Assembly (NCBI GenBank): GCA_013389015.1
Contig: JACAEE010000017.1
Location: forward strand, 24,741-88,740
Source: Hydrogenophilaceae bacterium
GTDB lineage: Bacteria; Pseudomonadota; Alphaproteobacteria; Caulobacterales; Aquidulcibacteraceae
Direction of reading: 5' to 3'
Length of the DNA: 64,000 bases
Shown here: piece by piece, positions 17,814-26,719 of the stretch
Layout: each line of letters begins with the position of its first letter
Numbering within the stretch: position 1 is the stretch's first letter
Translations under genes and position numbers: made by a program
The notes under the pieces: generated by a model
Seen by the model: only the letters and a program-made list of their open reading frames with translations
The model's database searches: none
Told to the model about the DNA's origin: nothing

Positions 17814-18263
17814 ACCCGATCCTCGTTTGTCTCGATCTGGGGCCCGTAGGGAACGCACGGCCGTTCCGGCCGCACGCCGCGTCGCCGCGTGCGCCCTTGC
17901 GGGACTGGATTGGCTAGCAATCGGCTGAGAACCGTCCCCTGGTCAAGCGCCGCCCGAAACGCGCCCCCGTCGCTCGTCGCTTCCTCGTCGCCGGGGTTCG
18001 CGCGGAGCACGTTTATCGCCCTGAGGGGCTGCTTCGCAGCAAGAATTCCCGTTTATCGAGCAGGGAAGGCGGCCGATCGCGCCCCTCCATCGCGTGCTTG
18101 CGGCGCAACACCTGTGACGGTTTCGTGAGCCGGACGCGCGCACGGCGTTGATCCGGCCGAAACCCGCCCGATAAGGTGACCAAATCGAGGCAAGGCGTCT
18201 CCACAAGAAAATCGGCGTCGGCCAGGGCGATACGCCCATCACGCGAGCGGCTAGGGGTCTGCA
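17814..18263. other. Divergent intergenic region between S9 peptidase and TonB receptor
   Basis: 450 bases with no supported gene. It must hold promoters for both flanking genes. The octamer GTTTATCG occurs twice in direct orientation at 18011-18018 and 18051-18058, exactly 40 bases apart, which would put both on the same face of the helix. A GC-rich inverted pair (GGCCGTTCCGGCC) lies near 17871. AGGGG precedes the receptor ATG by 7 bases. No riboswitch was recognised. Confidence 0.5.
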
Positions 18264-21200
18264 ATGTTTGGATCGAAGAAGGACAAGGATTCCGCGAAGG
18301 AGAAGGCGCTCAAGCGCGGCGTGGCGCTGACCGCGATGATAGCGGGTTTGGCGACGGCCTCGGGCGGGGTCCCAGCGTTCGCGCAGGAGGCAGAAGAACC
18401 AGAGGCGCAGACTCAAGAGGAAGACGCCGACATCGTCGTCACCGGCTCGCGCATCCGCCGCAACGAGTTCACGTCGTCTTCGCCGGTCCAGATCATCACC
18501 TCCGAGCAGAGCTCGCTCGAAGGCCTGATCGACACCTCCGAGATCCTGCAGGGGTCGACCGTCGCGTCGGGCTCGCTCCAGATCAACAACCAGTTCACCG
18601 GCTTCGTGGTCGAGGGCGGCCCGGGCGTGAACACCATCTCCCTGCGTGGCCTGGGCGCCAACCGCACCCTGGTCCTGCTGAACGGCCGCCGCCTCAGCCC
18701 GGCCGGCACGCGGGGCCAGGTCGGCGCGGTCGACACCAACGTGATCCCCGCCTCGATGTGGGAACGCGTCGAGATCCTCAAGGACGGCGCCTCTTCGATC
18801 TACGGCTCGGACGCCGTCGCCGGCGTCGTCAACATCATCACCTACCAGGACTATGACGGCCTGCAGATCGAGGCGACGGGCAACGTCAGCGAACATGGCG
18901 GCGGTGAGAACTTCACCGTCAACGGTATGTGGGGCCACGTCGGCGATCGTGCCCAGGTCCTCATCGGCGGTGAATATTACAAGCGTGAATCCTTGAACTG
19001 GGGCGATCGCGATTATCTGAGCTGCGCTCAGGACCTCGTGACCGACGGAGAAGGCGGGCCGCCGCTCGACATCATTGATCCGAACACGGGCGAGTCGAAG
19101 TGCTTCAACCTGTTGCAAGGCGTGATCGATCGCGGCGGCGCCTTCCCCACCGGCGGGCGCTATGTGCCGGATACTTCCGCGGTCGCCGGCGGCGGCCCCT
19201 TCGGGCTGGACCTCGCCGGCTATCGGCGAGTCGGCCTTTCCTGGGTGCAGGTCGCCAATCGACTCTACGGCACGTCGACCGCCCTCAATGCGACGCAAGT
19301 GTCTGCGCTGCTGACGCCGGCGCAAATCAGCGCGGTGGAGGCGGCGTGGCGGTCCTCGCAGGCCGCCGTGCCGACGGCGTCGCCGCTCTATGGCTCGCGC
19401 AACGCGATCTCGCCGGCCGAGCGGTATTCGATTTTCGCCACCGGCACGCTCGACATCAGCGGCAACGCCGAGCTCTACGGCGAGTTCATGTACAACCACC
19501 GCGAATCGAGCACGGCCTCGTTGCGTCAGCTCTTCCCGACGCTGGCCTCGGGCCACGCCGGCAATCCCGCGCCGTTCGGCGCCTCCACTGCGCTGCCGGT
19601 CATCCAGCTGCCGTCGATCACCGCCCAGGAGGTCGACTTCGTGCGCCTCGTCGCGGGGATTCGCGGCGACTTTGGCGGCGACGGCTTCCTGAGCGGCTGG
19701 GCGTATGACTTGTATGTCCAGTCGAGCTACTCGGACGGCACCTACGGCAACAACTTCTTCTACAATGACCGTGTGGTCGCGACCTCGGCGTTCCCGGAGG
19801 CTTGCCGGCAGTCGGCGATCATTTCCGGCGCGACGTGCATGCCGGTCGACTATGTCAGCGCCGTCACCAACGGCTTCACCCAGGCTGAGGCCGCCTTCCT
19901 GTTCGGCTACGAGGAAGGCAACACCGTCTACAACATGACGACGGTCTCGGGCATCATCACCGGCGACGTCATGCGCTTGCCCGCGGGCGCCGTCGGCCTC
20001 GCGCTCGGCGCCGAGCTCCGGGATGACTCGATCGACGATGTTCCCGGCTTCAATGCGCGCACCGGCAACCTTTGGGGGCAGACCTCGGCCGGGCGCACGC
20101 AGGGGTCGGACTCCACGCGCGAATTGTTCGGCGAGATCGAAGTTCCGCTGATCGCCAATGCGCCGATGTTCGAGAATCTGAGCTTCAACGGCTCCTACCG
20201 TTGGACCGATTACGATTCCTTCGGCGATGACTCCACCTACAAGATGGGCGTGAACTGGCAGCTGACGCCGGAATATCGTCTGCGCGGATCGTTTGGCACA
20301 TCCTATCGTGCTCCGGCGCTCTACGAACTGTTCTTGGCCAACCAGACGGCGTTCCAGGGACAGGTCGCGATCGATCCGTGCACGAACTGGAACGTCAGCT
20401 CCAACCCGCTGATTGTCCAGAATTGCGGCCCGGGCGGCCACAATCTGCCCGCCAACTACACCGGCGCGATCTATTCCTCGGCGACGATCATCACCGGCGG
20501 CGGCGCCGGCATCCTGGAGGCGGAAACCTCCGAGGCCACGACCTTCGGAGCAGTCTGGACTCCGAACTGGATCGATCTCAGCATCGCGGTCGACTACTTC
20601 AAGATCGAGGTCGAGGACGAAGTCGCGCAGTTCGGCGCGGCGAACATCCTTGGGGCCTGCTATACGGATCCGCTCTTCCCCAACAGCCCTTTCTGCCAGC
20701 TGTTCCAGCGTGATCTGACGCCAGGCTCGCCGACTTACGGGCGGATCAACACGGTCAACAATTCGTACATCAACCTGGATCGCCAGGTGACGGAAGGCAT
20801 CGACGTCACGATCCGCTACGAGCACGAGTTCTCGTTCGGGACGTTCCGCCTCGATGCTCGCGGCACCTGGACTTTCGAAGACACCATCCTGCTCTTCGAG
20901 GGCACGCAGTTTGAGCGGCTCAGCGACTTCAACGGCATGTTGACCGAACCGGACTTCACCGGCGAGCTCGACTTCCGGTTCGACCGCAACGATTGGACCT
21001 ATTTCTGGAACGTCGACCTGGTCTCCAAATCGTCCGACACCGAGTGGTTCCTGGGCGACACGTTCCGCTGGCGGGCGTCGCCTTACTTCGCCTACTTCCG
21101 TCAGTATGCGGACTGGTACGCCTCGCACAACGCGTCGGTGCGTTACCAGAGCGACACCTGGACGTTCCAGGCGGGGGTGCGCAACCTGTTTGACGAGGAG

Positions 21201-21320
21201 CCCCCGACGATCTCGACCTCCGGCACCGCGTTCAGCGCCCGGTTGGGCAACTCGCTGATCAACAGCCAGTACGACATCATCGGCCGCCAGTACTGGGCCT
21301 CCATCGCGCGCCGCTGGTAA
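18264..21320 (+). CDS. TonB-dependent outer-membrane receptor
   Basis: Receptor of 1018 residues. After a long charged signal peptide (cut near AFAQE, about residue 41) a TonB-box-like segment DADIVVTGSRI leads into the plug (VQIITSEQ, SLRGLGANRTLVLLNGRR, VERVEILKDGASSIYGSDAVAGVVNIIT). The rest is a beta-barrel that ends in an aromatic residue (ASIARRW) as needed for BAM assembly. The RIRR/GSDAVAGVVNI signature and the large size are typical of the receptors abundant in Caulobacterales and sphingomonads. The ligand is unknown. The adjacent divergent S9 peptidase suggests peptides, by inference. Confidence 0.93.
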   Translation: MFGSKKDKDSAKEKALKRGVALTAMIAGLATASGGVPAFAQEAEEPEAQTQEEDADIVVTGSRIRRNEFTSSSPVQIITSEQSSLEGLIDTSEILQGSTVASGSLQINNQFTGFVVEGGPGVNTISLRGLGANRTLVLLNGRRLSPAGTRGQVGAVDTNVIPASMWERVEILKDGASSIYGSDAVAGVVNIITYQDYDGLQIEATGNVSEHGGGENFTVNGMWGHVGDRAQVLIGGEYYKRESLNWGDRDYLSCAQDLVTDGEGGPPLDIIDPNTGESKCFNLLQGVIDRGGAFPTGGRYVPDTSAVAGGGPFGLDLAGYRRVGLSWVQVANRLYGTSTALNATQVSALLTPAQISAVEAAWRSSQAAVPTASPLYGSRNAISPAERYSIFATGTLDISGNAELYGEFMYNHRESSTASLRQLFPTLASGHAGNPAPFGASTALPVIQLPSITAQEVDFVRLVAGIRGDFGGDGFLSGWAYDLYVQSSYSDGTYGNNFFYNDRVVATSAFPEACRQSAIISGATCMPVDYVSAVTNGFTQAEAAFLFGYEEGNTVYNMTTVSGIITGDVMRLPAGAVGLALGAELRDDSIDDVPGFNARTGNLWGQTSAGRTQGSDSTRELFGEIEVPLIANAPMFENLSFNGSYRWTDYDSFGDDSTYKMGVNWQLTPEYRLRGSFGTSYRAPALYELFLANQTAFQGQVAIDPCTNWNVSSNPLIVQNCGPGGHNLPANYTGAIYSSATIITGGGAGILEAETSEATTFGAVWTPNWIDLSIAVDYFKIEVEDEVAQFGAANILGACYTDPLFPNSPFCQLFQRDLTPGSPTYGRINTVNNSYINLDRQVTEGIDVTIRYEHEFSFGTFRLDARGTWTFEDTILLFEGTQFERLSDFNGMLTEPDFTGELDFRFDRNDWTYFWNVDLVSKSSDTEWFLGDTFRWRASPYFAYFRQYADWYASHNASVRYQSDTWTFQAGVRNLFDEEPPTISTSGTAFSARLGNSLINSQYDIIGRQYWASIARRW

Positions 21321-21347
21321 GACGGATGACCTCCTAGCCGGAAGTCT

Positions 21348-21386
21348 GCGGCGGGTTCCAAAACCTGGGGCCCGCCGCTTTCTTTT
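21348..21386 (+). terminator. Rho-independent terminator of TonB receptor gene
   Basis: GCGGCGGG (21348-21355) pairs with CCCGCCGC (21371-21378), followed by TTTCTTTT. It lies 28 bases after the receptor stop codon. Confidence 0.85.
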
Positions 21387-21429
21387 GCGCGCTTTCCTTT
21401 TGCCGGGCGCGGAGGGAAGTTGGACGGCG

Positions 21430-22047
21430 ATGGTTTGGCGCGTTCTCCTGACGACGGCGCTCTCATGCGCGGCGGCGCTCACCGGCTGCGCCGGTCCCGC
21501 GCGTGAAGGCCCGCCGCCCTTGCGCGGCTACTTCATCACCCCCAATGGCGAGCCGCTGGCGTTCGGTCCTGGCGAGAGCGCCGTCGCGCGCTGGTTCGCC
21601 GCCGCCGACGCCGACGGCGACGCGGCGGTGACGCTCCCGGAATACCACGCCGACGCCGAACGCTTCTTCGCCGCCATCGACGCCGACTCCGACGGCCTGG
21701 CCACCGCGCCGGAAGTCTCGGCCCTGCGCGCGCGCCTGGCGCCGCAGCTGGAAGCGATGCTGGCCTATCTGCCTGCGCCGGGCGGACGCCGTCCGCAGGG
21801 CGAGCGTCTCCCGCGCTGGACCCCGGAGCAGGGCTTCATCGCCGCGCGCCGCGGATCGCAGGTGGAGCTTTTGACCGTGGTGACGCTGCTCAATGAGCGC
21901 GAGCCGGTGCTCGCTTCCGACGCCGACTTCAACCGCCGCGTCTCACGCGCGGAGTTCGCCGCCGCCGGCGCCGAGCGCTTCGCGCTGCTCGACGCCGATC
22001 GCAGCGGCGCGCTCACTCTGCCCGAACTCGAAGCGCTCCGCCGCTAG
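21430..22047 (+). CDS. EF-hand lipoprotein
   Basis: Predicted calcium-binding lipoprotein of 205 residues. Lipobox LTGC places the lipidated Cys at residue 20. Four 12-residue EF-hand loops are visible at 60-71 (DADGDAAVTLPE), 84-95 (DADSDGLATAPE), 154-165 (DADFNRRVSRAE) and 178-189 (DADRSGALTLPE). All keep Asp at positions 1 and 3 and Glu at 12. Loop 3 lacks the usual Gly at position 6, so it may bind weakly. Loops 1-2 and 3-4 form two pairs separated by a Pro/Arg-rich stretch. It is separated from the receptor gene by a terminator, so it is probably transcribed alone. Confidence 0.85.
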   Translation: MVWRVLLTTALSCAAALTGCAGPAREGPPPLRGYFITPNGEPLAFGPGESAVARWFAAADADGDAAVTLPEYHADAERFFAAIDADSDGLATAPEVSALRARLAPQLEAMLAYLPAPGGRRPQGERLPRWTPEQGFIAARRGSQVELLTVVTLLNEREPVLASDADFNRRVSRAEFAAAGAERFALLDADRSGALTLPELEALRR

Positions 22048-22105
22048 CAAGCGCTCCCCAATTGCAAGTGCCTGTGGCGCTTCGTTCAAGCCTGGAAGGC
22101 GCCCT

Positions 22106-24292
22106 CTAAAATCCGCCGCCCGCCTCCTCTGCGCCCACGGCCTTGAGCGCGAACGCGTAATCGTGCGCGAGCTCCTTCAAATAGTCGAACCGTCCCGTCG
22201 CGCCCGCGTGCCCGGCTTCCATATTGATCTTGAGCAGGATCGGGCGCCCGCTGGTGGTGTGCGGGCGCAGCTTGGCCGCCCATTTCGCCGGCTCCCAATA
22301 AGTCACGCGGGGATCGGAGAGCCCGCCCGTCGCCAGCACCGCGGGATAGGGGCGCCGGTCAACGTTCGTGTACGGACAATAGGAGGCGATATAGTCGTAC
22401 GCTGCGGGATCCTCGAGCGGATTGCCCCATTCGGGCCATTCCGGCGGCGTCAGCGGCAGCGAGGTGTCGCTCATCGTGTTGAGCACGTCCACGAACGGCA
22501 CGCCCCCGATGACGCCGGCCCAGAGATCGGGCCGCATATTGGTGATCGCGCCCATCAGGAGTCCGCCCGCCGAACGGCCTTCGGCGACAATTCTGCCAGC
22601 GGAGGAATAGCCGCGCGCGATCAGCGCCTCCGCGCAGGCGATGAAATCGGTGAACGTATTCTTTTTGTCGAACTTGCGCCCGTTCAGGAACCAGCCCCAG
22701 CCCTTCTCCGAGCCCCCGCGCACATGCGCGATCGCGAACACCCAGCCGCGGTCGACGAGGCTGAAGCGGCGGATTGAGAAATCCGCATCGATCGAGACGC
22801 CGTAGGAGCCGTACCCGTAGAGCAGCATCGGCGCTGAACCGTCGAGCGGCGCGCCGCGCAGCATGAGCGCGGTGACGGGAACCTCTGCGCCGTCCGGCGC
22901 CTGCGCCATGAAGCGCCGGGTTTCGTAGCGCGCGGGATCGTGGCCCGACGGGATCTCCTGCGACTTGCGCAGCGTGCGCGTGCGCGCCTTCATGTCGTAG
23001 TCGAACCATTGCCGCGGCGTCGTCGGCGATTGATAGACGAAGCGCGTCACGCTGGTGTCGAACTCGAAGCTCTCGCCGAATTCGAGATCGTAGGCTTCCT
23101 CGTCCTGCGCCACCACGTGCTCTTCGCCGCCCGCGTCGCGGATCACGATGCGGGGCAGCGCGTTCACGCGCTCGAGCCGCACGAGAAAGTCCTTGTAGGC
23201 GCCGACGCCCAGGATGAAGCGCCCCGGCACATGCGGAAGGAACTCGCGCCAGTGCGCGCGCCCCGTCGCGCCCTCGTCGCACGCCATGACTTTAAAATCG
23301 ACCGCGCCGTCGGCGTTGGTGCGGATGTGCCAGCGTCCCTGCCAATGCGTCGCATCATAGAGCAGCGCCGCTTCGCGCGGATGGAAGCACACCGGCGCGG
23401 CCGTCGGCGTGGCCGCGGGAATGAGCCAGGTTTCGCTCTGCTCCTGGTTGCCGCAATTGATGGTGATGAAGGCGCGGCTCGCTGTGACGCCGAGCCCGAT
23501 GAAGAAGCCTTCGTCCTGTTCCTCGTAAACCAGCACGTCATCGCGCGCGCCGCCGCGCGCCGGCCGGCGATAGACTTTCGTCGGCCGCCCGTTCGCATCG
23601 CGGAAGATCCAGAAGAGGAAGCGCGAATCCGGTGAGAACACGAAATCGCCCGTGGTCGATTCCGGCCCGTCCGGGAGTTCCGTTCCACTCTCCAGATCCT
23701 TGATCCTGATCGTATAATATTCGCTTCCTTGTTCGTCGAGCGCGTAGGCGAACAGGCGGTGGTCGGGCGAATGCGTCGCCGCTCCGACGTCGTAATAGTC
23801 CTTGCCGCGCGCTTGCGCTTCGACATCGAGGAGGATTTGTTCCCCGTCCGTCCGATGGCGCGGCCGACGCACATGTTGCGGATGCTGCGCCCCGGTCTCG
23901 TAGCGCGCGAAATATTCCCACGGCCCGTCGCCGGCCGGCACGGTTGAATCGTCTTCCTTGATCCGTCCGCGCATCTCCTGAAAGAGCGTTTCCTGCAACG
24001 CGGCCGTCGAGGCCATCATCTCTTCGCGATATGCGTTTTCAGCGATCAGGTAATCGCGGATGTCGCTGCGCAGCAGCGTGGGGTCGCGCATCACCGCCTG
24101 CCAGTTTTCGTCCTTCAGCCAGTGATAATCGTCGGTGCGCACGCGGCCCAATTGTTCGATGGTCTTGGGATCGCGGCGGGCGACGGGCGGTTGCGGCAAG
24201 GCGGCGGTCTCCGGAGTCGTTGAGGCGCAGGCGGGGAGAAGGGCGGCGAGCGGCAGCGCCGCGCCGGCTTTGAGCATGTCGCGTCTGTGCAT
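22106..24292 (-). CDS. S9A oligopeptidase (oligopeptidase B-like), Tat-type lipoprotein signal
   Basis: A 728-residue serine oligopeptidase with a seven-blade propeller and a C-terminal hydrolase domain. Catalytic Ser in EGRSAGGLLMG, Asp in GGLSDPRV, His in EAGHAGATG. DDYHWLKDEN near the N terminus is typical of oligopeptidase B. The N terminus RRDMLKAGAALPLAALLPAC combines a twin-arginine start and a lipobox, so I predict export by Tat and lipidation. Classical oligopeptidase B is cytoplasmic, so this export signal is notable. ATG at 24292 was chosen because it starts the signal; an upstream ATG at 24355 would disrupt it. Confidence 0.91.
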   Translation of the reverse strand: MHRRDMLKAGAALPLAALLPACASTTPETAALPQPPVARRDPKTIEQLGRVRTDDYHWLKDENWQAVMRDPTLLRSDIRDYLIAENAYREEMMASTAALQETLFQEMRGRIKEDDSTVPAGDGPWEYFARYETGAQHPQHVRRPRHRTDGEQILLDVEAQARGKDYYDVGAATHSPDHRLFAYALDEQGSEYYTIRIKDLESGTELPDGPESTTGDFVFSPDSRFLFWIFRDANGRPTKVYRRPARGGARDDVLVYEEQDEGFFIGLGVTASRAFITINCGNQEQSETWLIPAATPTAAPVCFHPREAALLYDATHWQGRWHIRTNADGAVDFKVMACDEGATGRAHWREFLPHVPGRFILGVGAYKDFLVRLERVNALPRIVIRDAGGEEHVVAQDEEAYDLEFGESFEFDTSVTRFVYQSPTTPRQWFDYDMKARTRTLRKSQEIPSGHDPARYETRRFMAQAPDGAEVPVTALMLRGAPLDGSAPMLLYGYGSYGVSIDADFSIRRFSLVDRGWVFAIAHVRGGSEKGWGWFLNGRKFDKKNTFTDFIACAEALIARGYSSAGRIVAEGRSAGGLLMGAITNMRPDLWAGVIGGVPFVDVLNTMSDTSLPLTPPEWPEWGNPLEDPAAYDYIASYCPYTNVDRRPYPAVLATGGLSDPRVTYWEPAKWAAKLRPHTTSGRPILLKINMEAGHAGATGRFDYLKELAHDYAFALKAVGAEEAGGGF

Positions 24293-24369
24293 GGAATTGT
24301 CCAGGAAAAGCGGCGGGTTTGGCGCCAGCCTAGCGCCCCGCGCCGCCGCCTCCAAGGCGGTTGCGACGA

Positions 24370-25230
24370 TCAGTCGAGACGCAGAAGCAGGCCCGTTGCA
24401 TCATCGCAACGTTTGAATCGCGGATGCCGCGCGCCGCCTGCGTCCTCGCTCTCGATCGCGCGCAGTTCGCGTGCGAGTTCCTGCAGGCCCTTTTCCAGCG
24501 CCGCGCGCACGACGCCGCCCGCGTCATACGCGTCATAGCGGTCGACGAGCGCCGATAGACCATCCGTACACAGAAGGATATGCGCCCCCCGCGTGAGCCC
24601 AAGCCTCCAGGCGCGCGCATGATCGGCGCATGCGGGGCTCAGGCAGAACACGCCGGGCCGTGCCGATTCGATCTGCTGGATGCGCGCCTTGCGCAGCGCC
24701 GCGAGCGCATCGGGCGTCCGATAGAGCGCCCCGCTTGCAGGCGGGTCCTTGTGCGCGAACGACGCTGCGAACGCGGCTTCGCGGTCGCTCGCCCCGTCAG
24801 GCCCGCCGCGCATGAACGCCGCCCCGTGCGCATCGAGCGCGAACGCGCGGCAGTCCCCGAGATCGAGCCCGATCACGCCCCCGTCGGCTTCAGCCACGAT
24901 CAGCGCGGAGGCGAGCGGAGAGGCCCACGGATCGGCATGGGCCGCCTGCGGAAAGCGTGAGAACGCAAGCCGCGCGTCCGCGCTCGCCTCTCGCAGCGCG
25001 CCCCGCAGCGCATCCTCCGTAGCCGGAAGATCGCGCGCGGCGCGATGGAGGAACGCGTTGAGTCTGTGCGCGAGCCATGCCGCATCGCTCGCCGCCGGGG
25101 CGATCGGCGGCTCATGCAGATCCGTCGCCCCGTCGATCACCCAGGCGAACGCGCCCGCCGCCCCGCACGCGTCGTCGTTCTGCTTGCCGCGGTCCCCCGC
25201 GATCGACAGCGCCTCAATCAGCGTCAGCAT
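24370..25230 (-). CDS. PP2C-type serine/threonine phosphatase domain protein
   Basis: A 286-residue protein with the metal-binding motif series of PP2C phosphatases: KQNDDACG (like RxxNEDA), WVIDGATDLHEP (like VADGMGG), LDLGDCRAFALD (like GDSR), LLCTDGLSALVDRYD, and a final KRCDDATGLLLRLD (like DNxT). The acidic metal ligands are therefore kept, though the second motif is divergent. There is no membrane segment. It overlaps the 3' end of the membrane-protein gene upstream by 17 bases, so the two are probably co-translated. No partner kinase is nearby. Confidence 0.8.
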   Translation of the reverse strand: MLTLIEALSIAGDRGKQNDDACGAAGAFAWVIDGATDLHEPPIAPAASDAAWLAHRLNAFLHRAARDLPATEDALRGALREASADARLAFSRFPQAAHADPWASPLASALIVAEADGGVIGLDLGDCRAFALDAHGAAFMRGGPDGASDREAAFAASFAHKDPPASGALYRTPDALAALRKARIQQIESARPGVFCLSPACADHARAWRLGLTRGAHILLCTDGLSALVDRYDAYDAGGVVRAALEKGLQELARELRAIESEDAGGARHPRFKRCDDATGLLLRLD

Positions 25231-25657
25231 CGCGCCGCGCCACGGTCTTGCCGACAAGCACGTCCCGGGAAAGCGTCTCCGCCCGCGCCTGGGCGCCGCC
25301 GCGCGTCATCGCCGCGCCGATCGCGGCTGCGATGATCGGGATGATCAGGAAGTCGATCGTATAGCTGAGCGGCGGCATTCCGTCCTCGCCCGCGCCCAGC
25401 GCCAAGAGCGGCAGATCGAGCGCGACGCACATCGCCATCCACGCCCCGCCGCAGATCGCGCCGCTCAGAAGCGAAGGCGCCCGCACGCCGCGGAGGTGGA
25501 GATAGGCGAAGAGCGCCGCGGCGCCGGCCAGGGTCAAATCCATCAGCTGATCGAAAAGCGCGCTCTCCGCGGCGGCGAAGATGCGCAGCAGACTTCCGGC
25601 GATCACCTGCACGCCCCAGAGCGCCGCGCCATAGATGAGGAGGCGCACGATCTCCAT
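25214..25657 (-). CDS. Hypothetical four-helix membrane protein
   Basis: 147 residues with about four hydrophobic helices (RLLIYGAALWGVQVIAGSLL, LMDLTLAGAAALFAYLHL, LLSGAICGGAWMAMCVALDL, IDFLIIPIIAAAIGAAM) and a charged cytoplasmic tail rich in Arg and Asp. I recognise no family. It overlaps the PP2C-like gene and follows the MaoC gene by 6 bases, so these three minus-strand genes look like one operon. Confidence 0.7.
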   Translation of the reverse strand: MEIVRLLIYGAALWGVQVIAGSLLRIFAAAESALFDQLMDLTLAGAAALFAYLHLRGVRAPSLLSGAICGGAWMAMCVALDLPLLALGAGEDGMPPLSYTIDFLIIPIIAAAIGAAMTRGGAQARAETLSRDVLVGKTVARRDADAD

Positions 25658-25663
25658 GCGCGC

Positions 25664-26113
25664 TCACGCGCCGTAGAGGATGGAGATGGACTCGGCCACG
25701 CACGCCGGCCTCGTCTCGCCTTCGATCTCGATCGTGCATTCGTTCTTGATCTGCAGGCCGCCGGCCTTCGGTTCGCAGGAAAGCAGCTTCTGGCGCATGC
25801 GCACCCGCTTGCCGACGCGCACCATGTTGGTGAAGCGCACCTTGTCCGAGCCGTAATTGATGCCGCGCGTCACGCCGGTGAAGCGCACGATCTGCGAGGC
25901 CAGGTGCGGGATGAGCGACAACGTCAGAAAGCCGTGCGCGATCGGCCCGCCCATCTCTCTGTTGGCGCGCTCGACGTCGACATGGATCCATTGATGATCG
26001 CCGGTGGCGTCCGCGAACTGGTTCACGCGTTCCTGCGTGATCTCCAGCCAATCCGAGACGCCGAGGTCCTGGCCGACAAGGCCAGGCAGATCGGCCAGCG
26101 CGACTTCCCGCAT
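25664..26113 (-). CDS. MaoC-family (R)-specific enoyl-CoA hydratase
   Basis: Hotdog-fold hydratase of 149 residues. The active-site segment is FADATGDHQWIHVD with the catalytic Asp–His pair, followed by GPIAHGFLTLSLIP, the hallmark of NodN/MaoC proteins. The start was decided by the ribosome site: AAGGAGG is six bases before ATG 26113 and directly abuts the in-frame ATG at 26119, which is therefore unlikely. Probably hydrates trans-2-enoyl-CoA; the exact substrate is unknown. Confidence 0.9.
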   Translation of the reverse strand: MREVALADLPGLVGQDLGVSDWLEITQERVNQFADATGDHQWIHVDVERANREMGGPIAHGFLTLSLIPHLASQIVRFTGVTRGINYGSDKVRFTNMVRVGKRVRMRQKLLSCEPKAGGLQIKNECTIEIEGETRPACVAESISILYGA

Positions 26114-26241
26114 GCGCATCCTCCTTGCTTCAGTGCGTTCCCGACTAAGCGCGGCGTGTGATCTTGTCGAGGCGCCCTAACGGACGAGCGCCTTCAATCG
26201 GGCGGATTCCGGCGCTGACATGGGCGCTCCATGGAGGTCCC

Positions 26242-26670
26242 ATGCGCGCGCGTGTTCTGCTTGCGGCGGCTTTGATCTGGGCGGGCGCGGGCGGCGCGCC
26301 CCTCGCCCAGGAGGAGGCGCTCTCGCCGCCGCTCACGGCCGCCGAGATTCGCGCCGCCATCCTGGGCCATGAATTGAGCGGCGTGACCGCTGAGAGCGGG
26401 ATTCCATGGATGGAGTGCATCACGCCCGAGGGCGACACGGTGTACCGCTTCGGCCCGCTCCCGGCGCAGATCGGCCGCGTGCAGGTGACGGAGGAGGGCC
26501 AGGCCTGCTTCAGCTACGCCGAGAGCGGTTTCACGCGGGAGGCGTGCTGGACGATGCGCCGCCGCGGCGAACGCCTCCAGTTCGATGACGCCGAGGGCGT
26601 CTCCGAATCCTTCCTGGTCCTCGCCCGCCCGCGGGTGAACGGCTGCTCCGCCGAGGCGCCCTCGGTCTAA
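26242..26670 (+). CDS. Hypothetical exported protein
   Basis: A 142-residue protein with a clear signal peptide (MRARVLLAAALIWAGAGGAPLAQ, cut after residues LAQ). The mature part contains four cysteines (ECI, ACFSY, ACWTM, NGC), suited to two periplasmic disulphides. A segment RVQVTEEGQACFSY and the CWTMRRRGERL strand suggest a small beta-rich domain, but I recognise no family. GGAGG lies five bases before the chosen ATG. Confidence 0.7.
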   Translation: MRARVLLAAALIWAGAGGAPLAQEEALSPPLTAAEIRAAILGHELSGVTAESGIPWMECITPEGDTVYRFGPLPAQIGRVQVTEEGQACFSYAESGFTREACWTMRRRGERLQFDDAEGVSESFLVLARPRVNGCSAEAPSV

Positions 26671-26680
26671 AGGCGGCTGC

Positions 26681-26705
26681 GAAGCGCGGGGGGAGCCCGC
26701 GCTTC
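26681..26705. terminator. Bidirectional hairpin between convergent genes
   Basis: Perfect 10-bp arms GAAGCGCGGG and CCCGCGCTTC around a 5-base loop, between the stop codons of the exported protein (+) and the beta-barrel protein (-). There is no T-run on either side, so termination is inferred from position. Confidence 0.6.
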
Positions 26706-26719
26706 GCCCGGCGCGCGCT

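Noticed and set aside
17943..21482. Minus-strand ORF of 1179 codons across the TonB receptor
   Set aside because: Antisense to the receptor, with random Arg/Asp/Ala composition; its length reflects the lack of stops in high-GC antisense frames.
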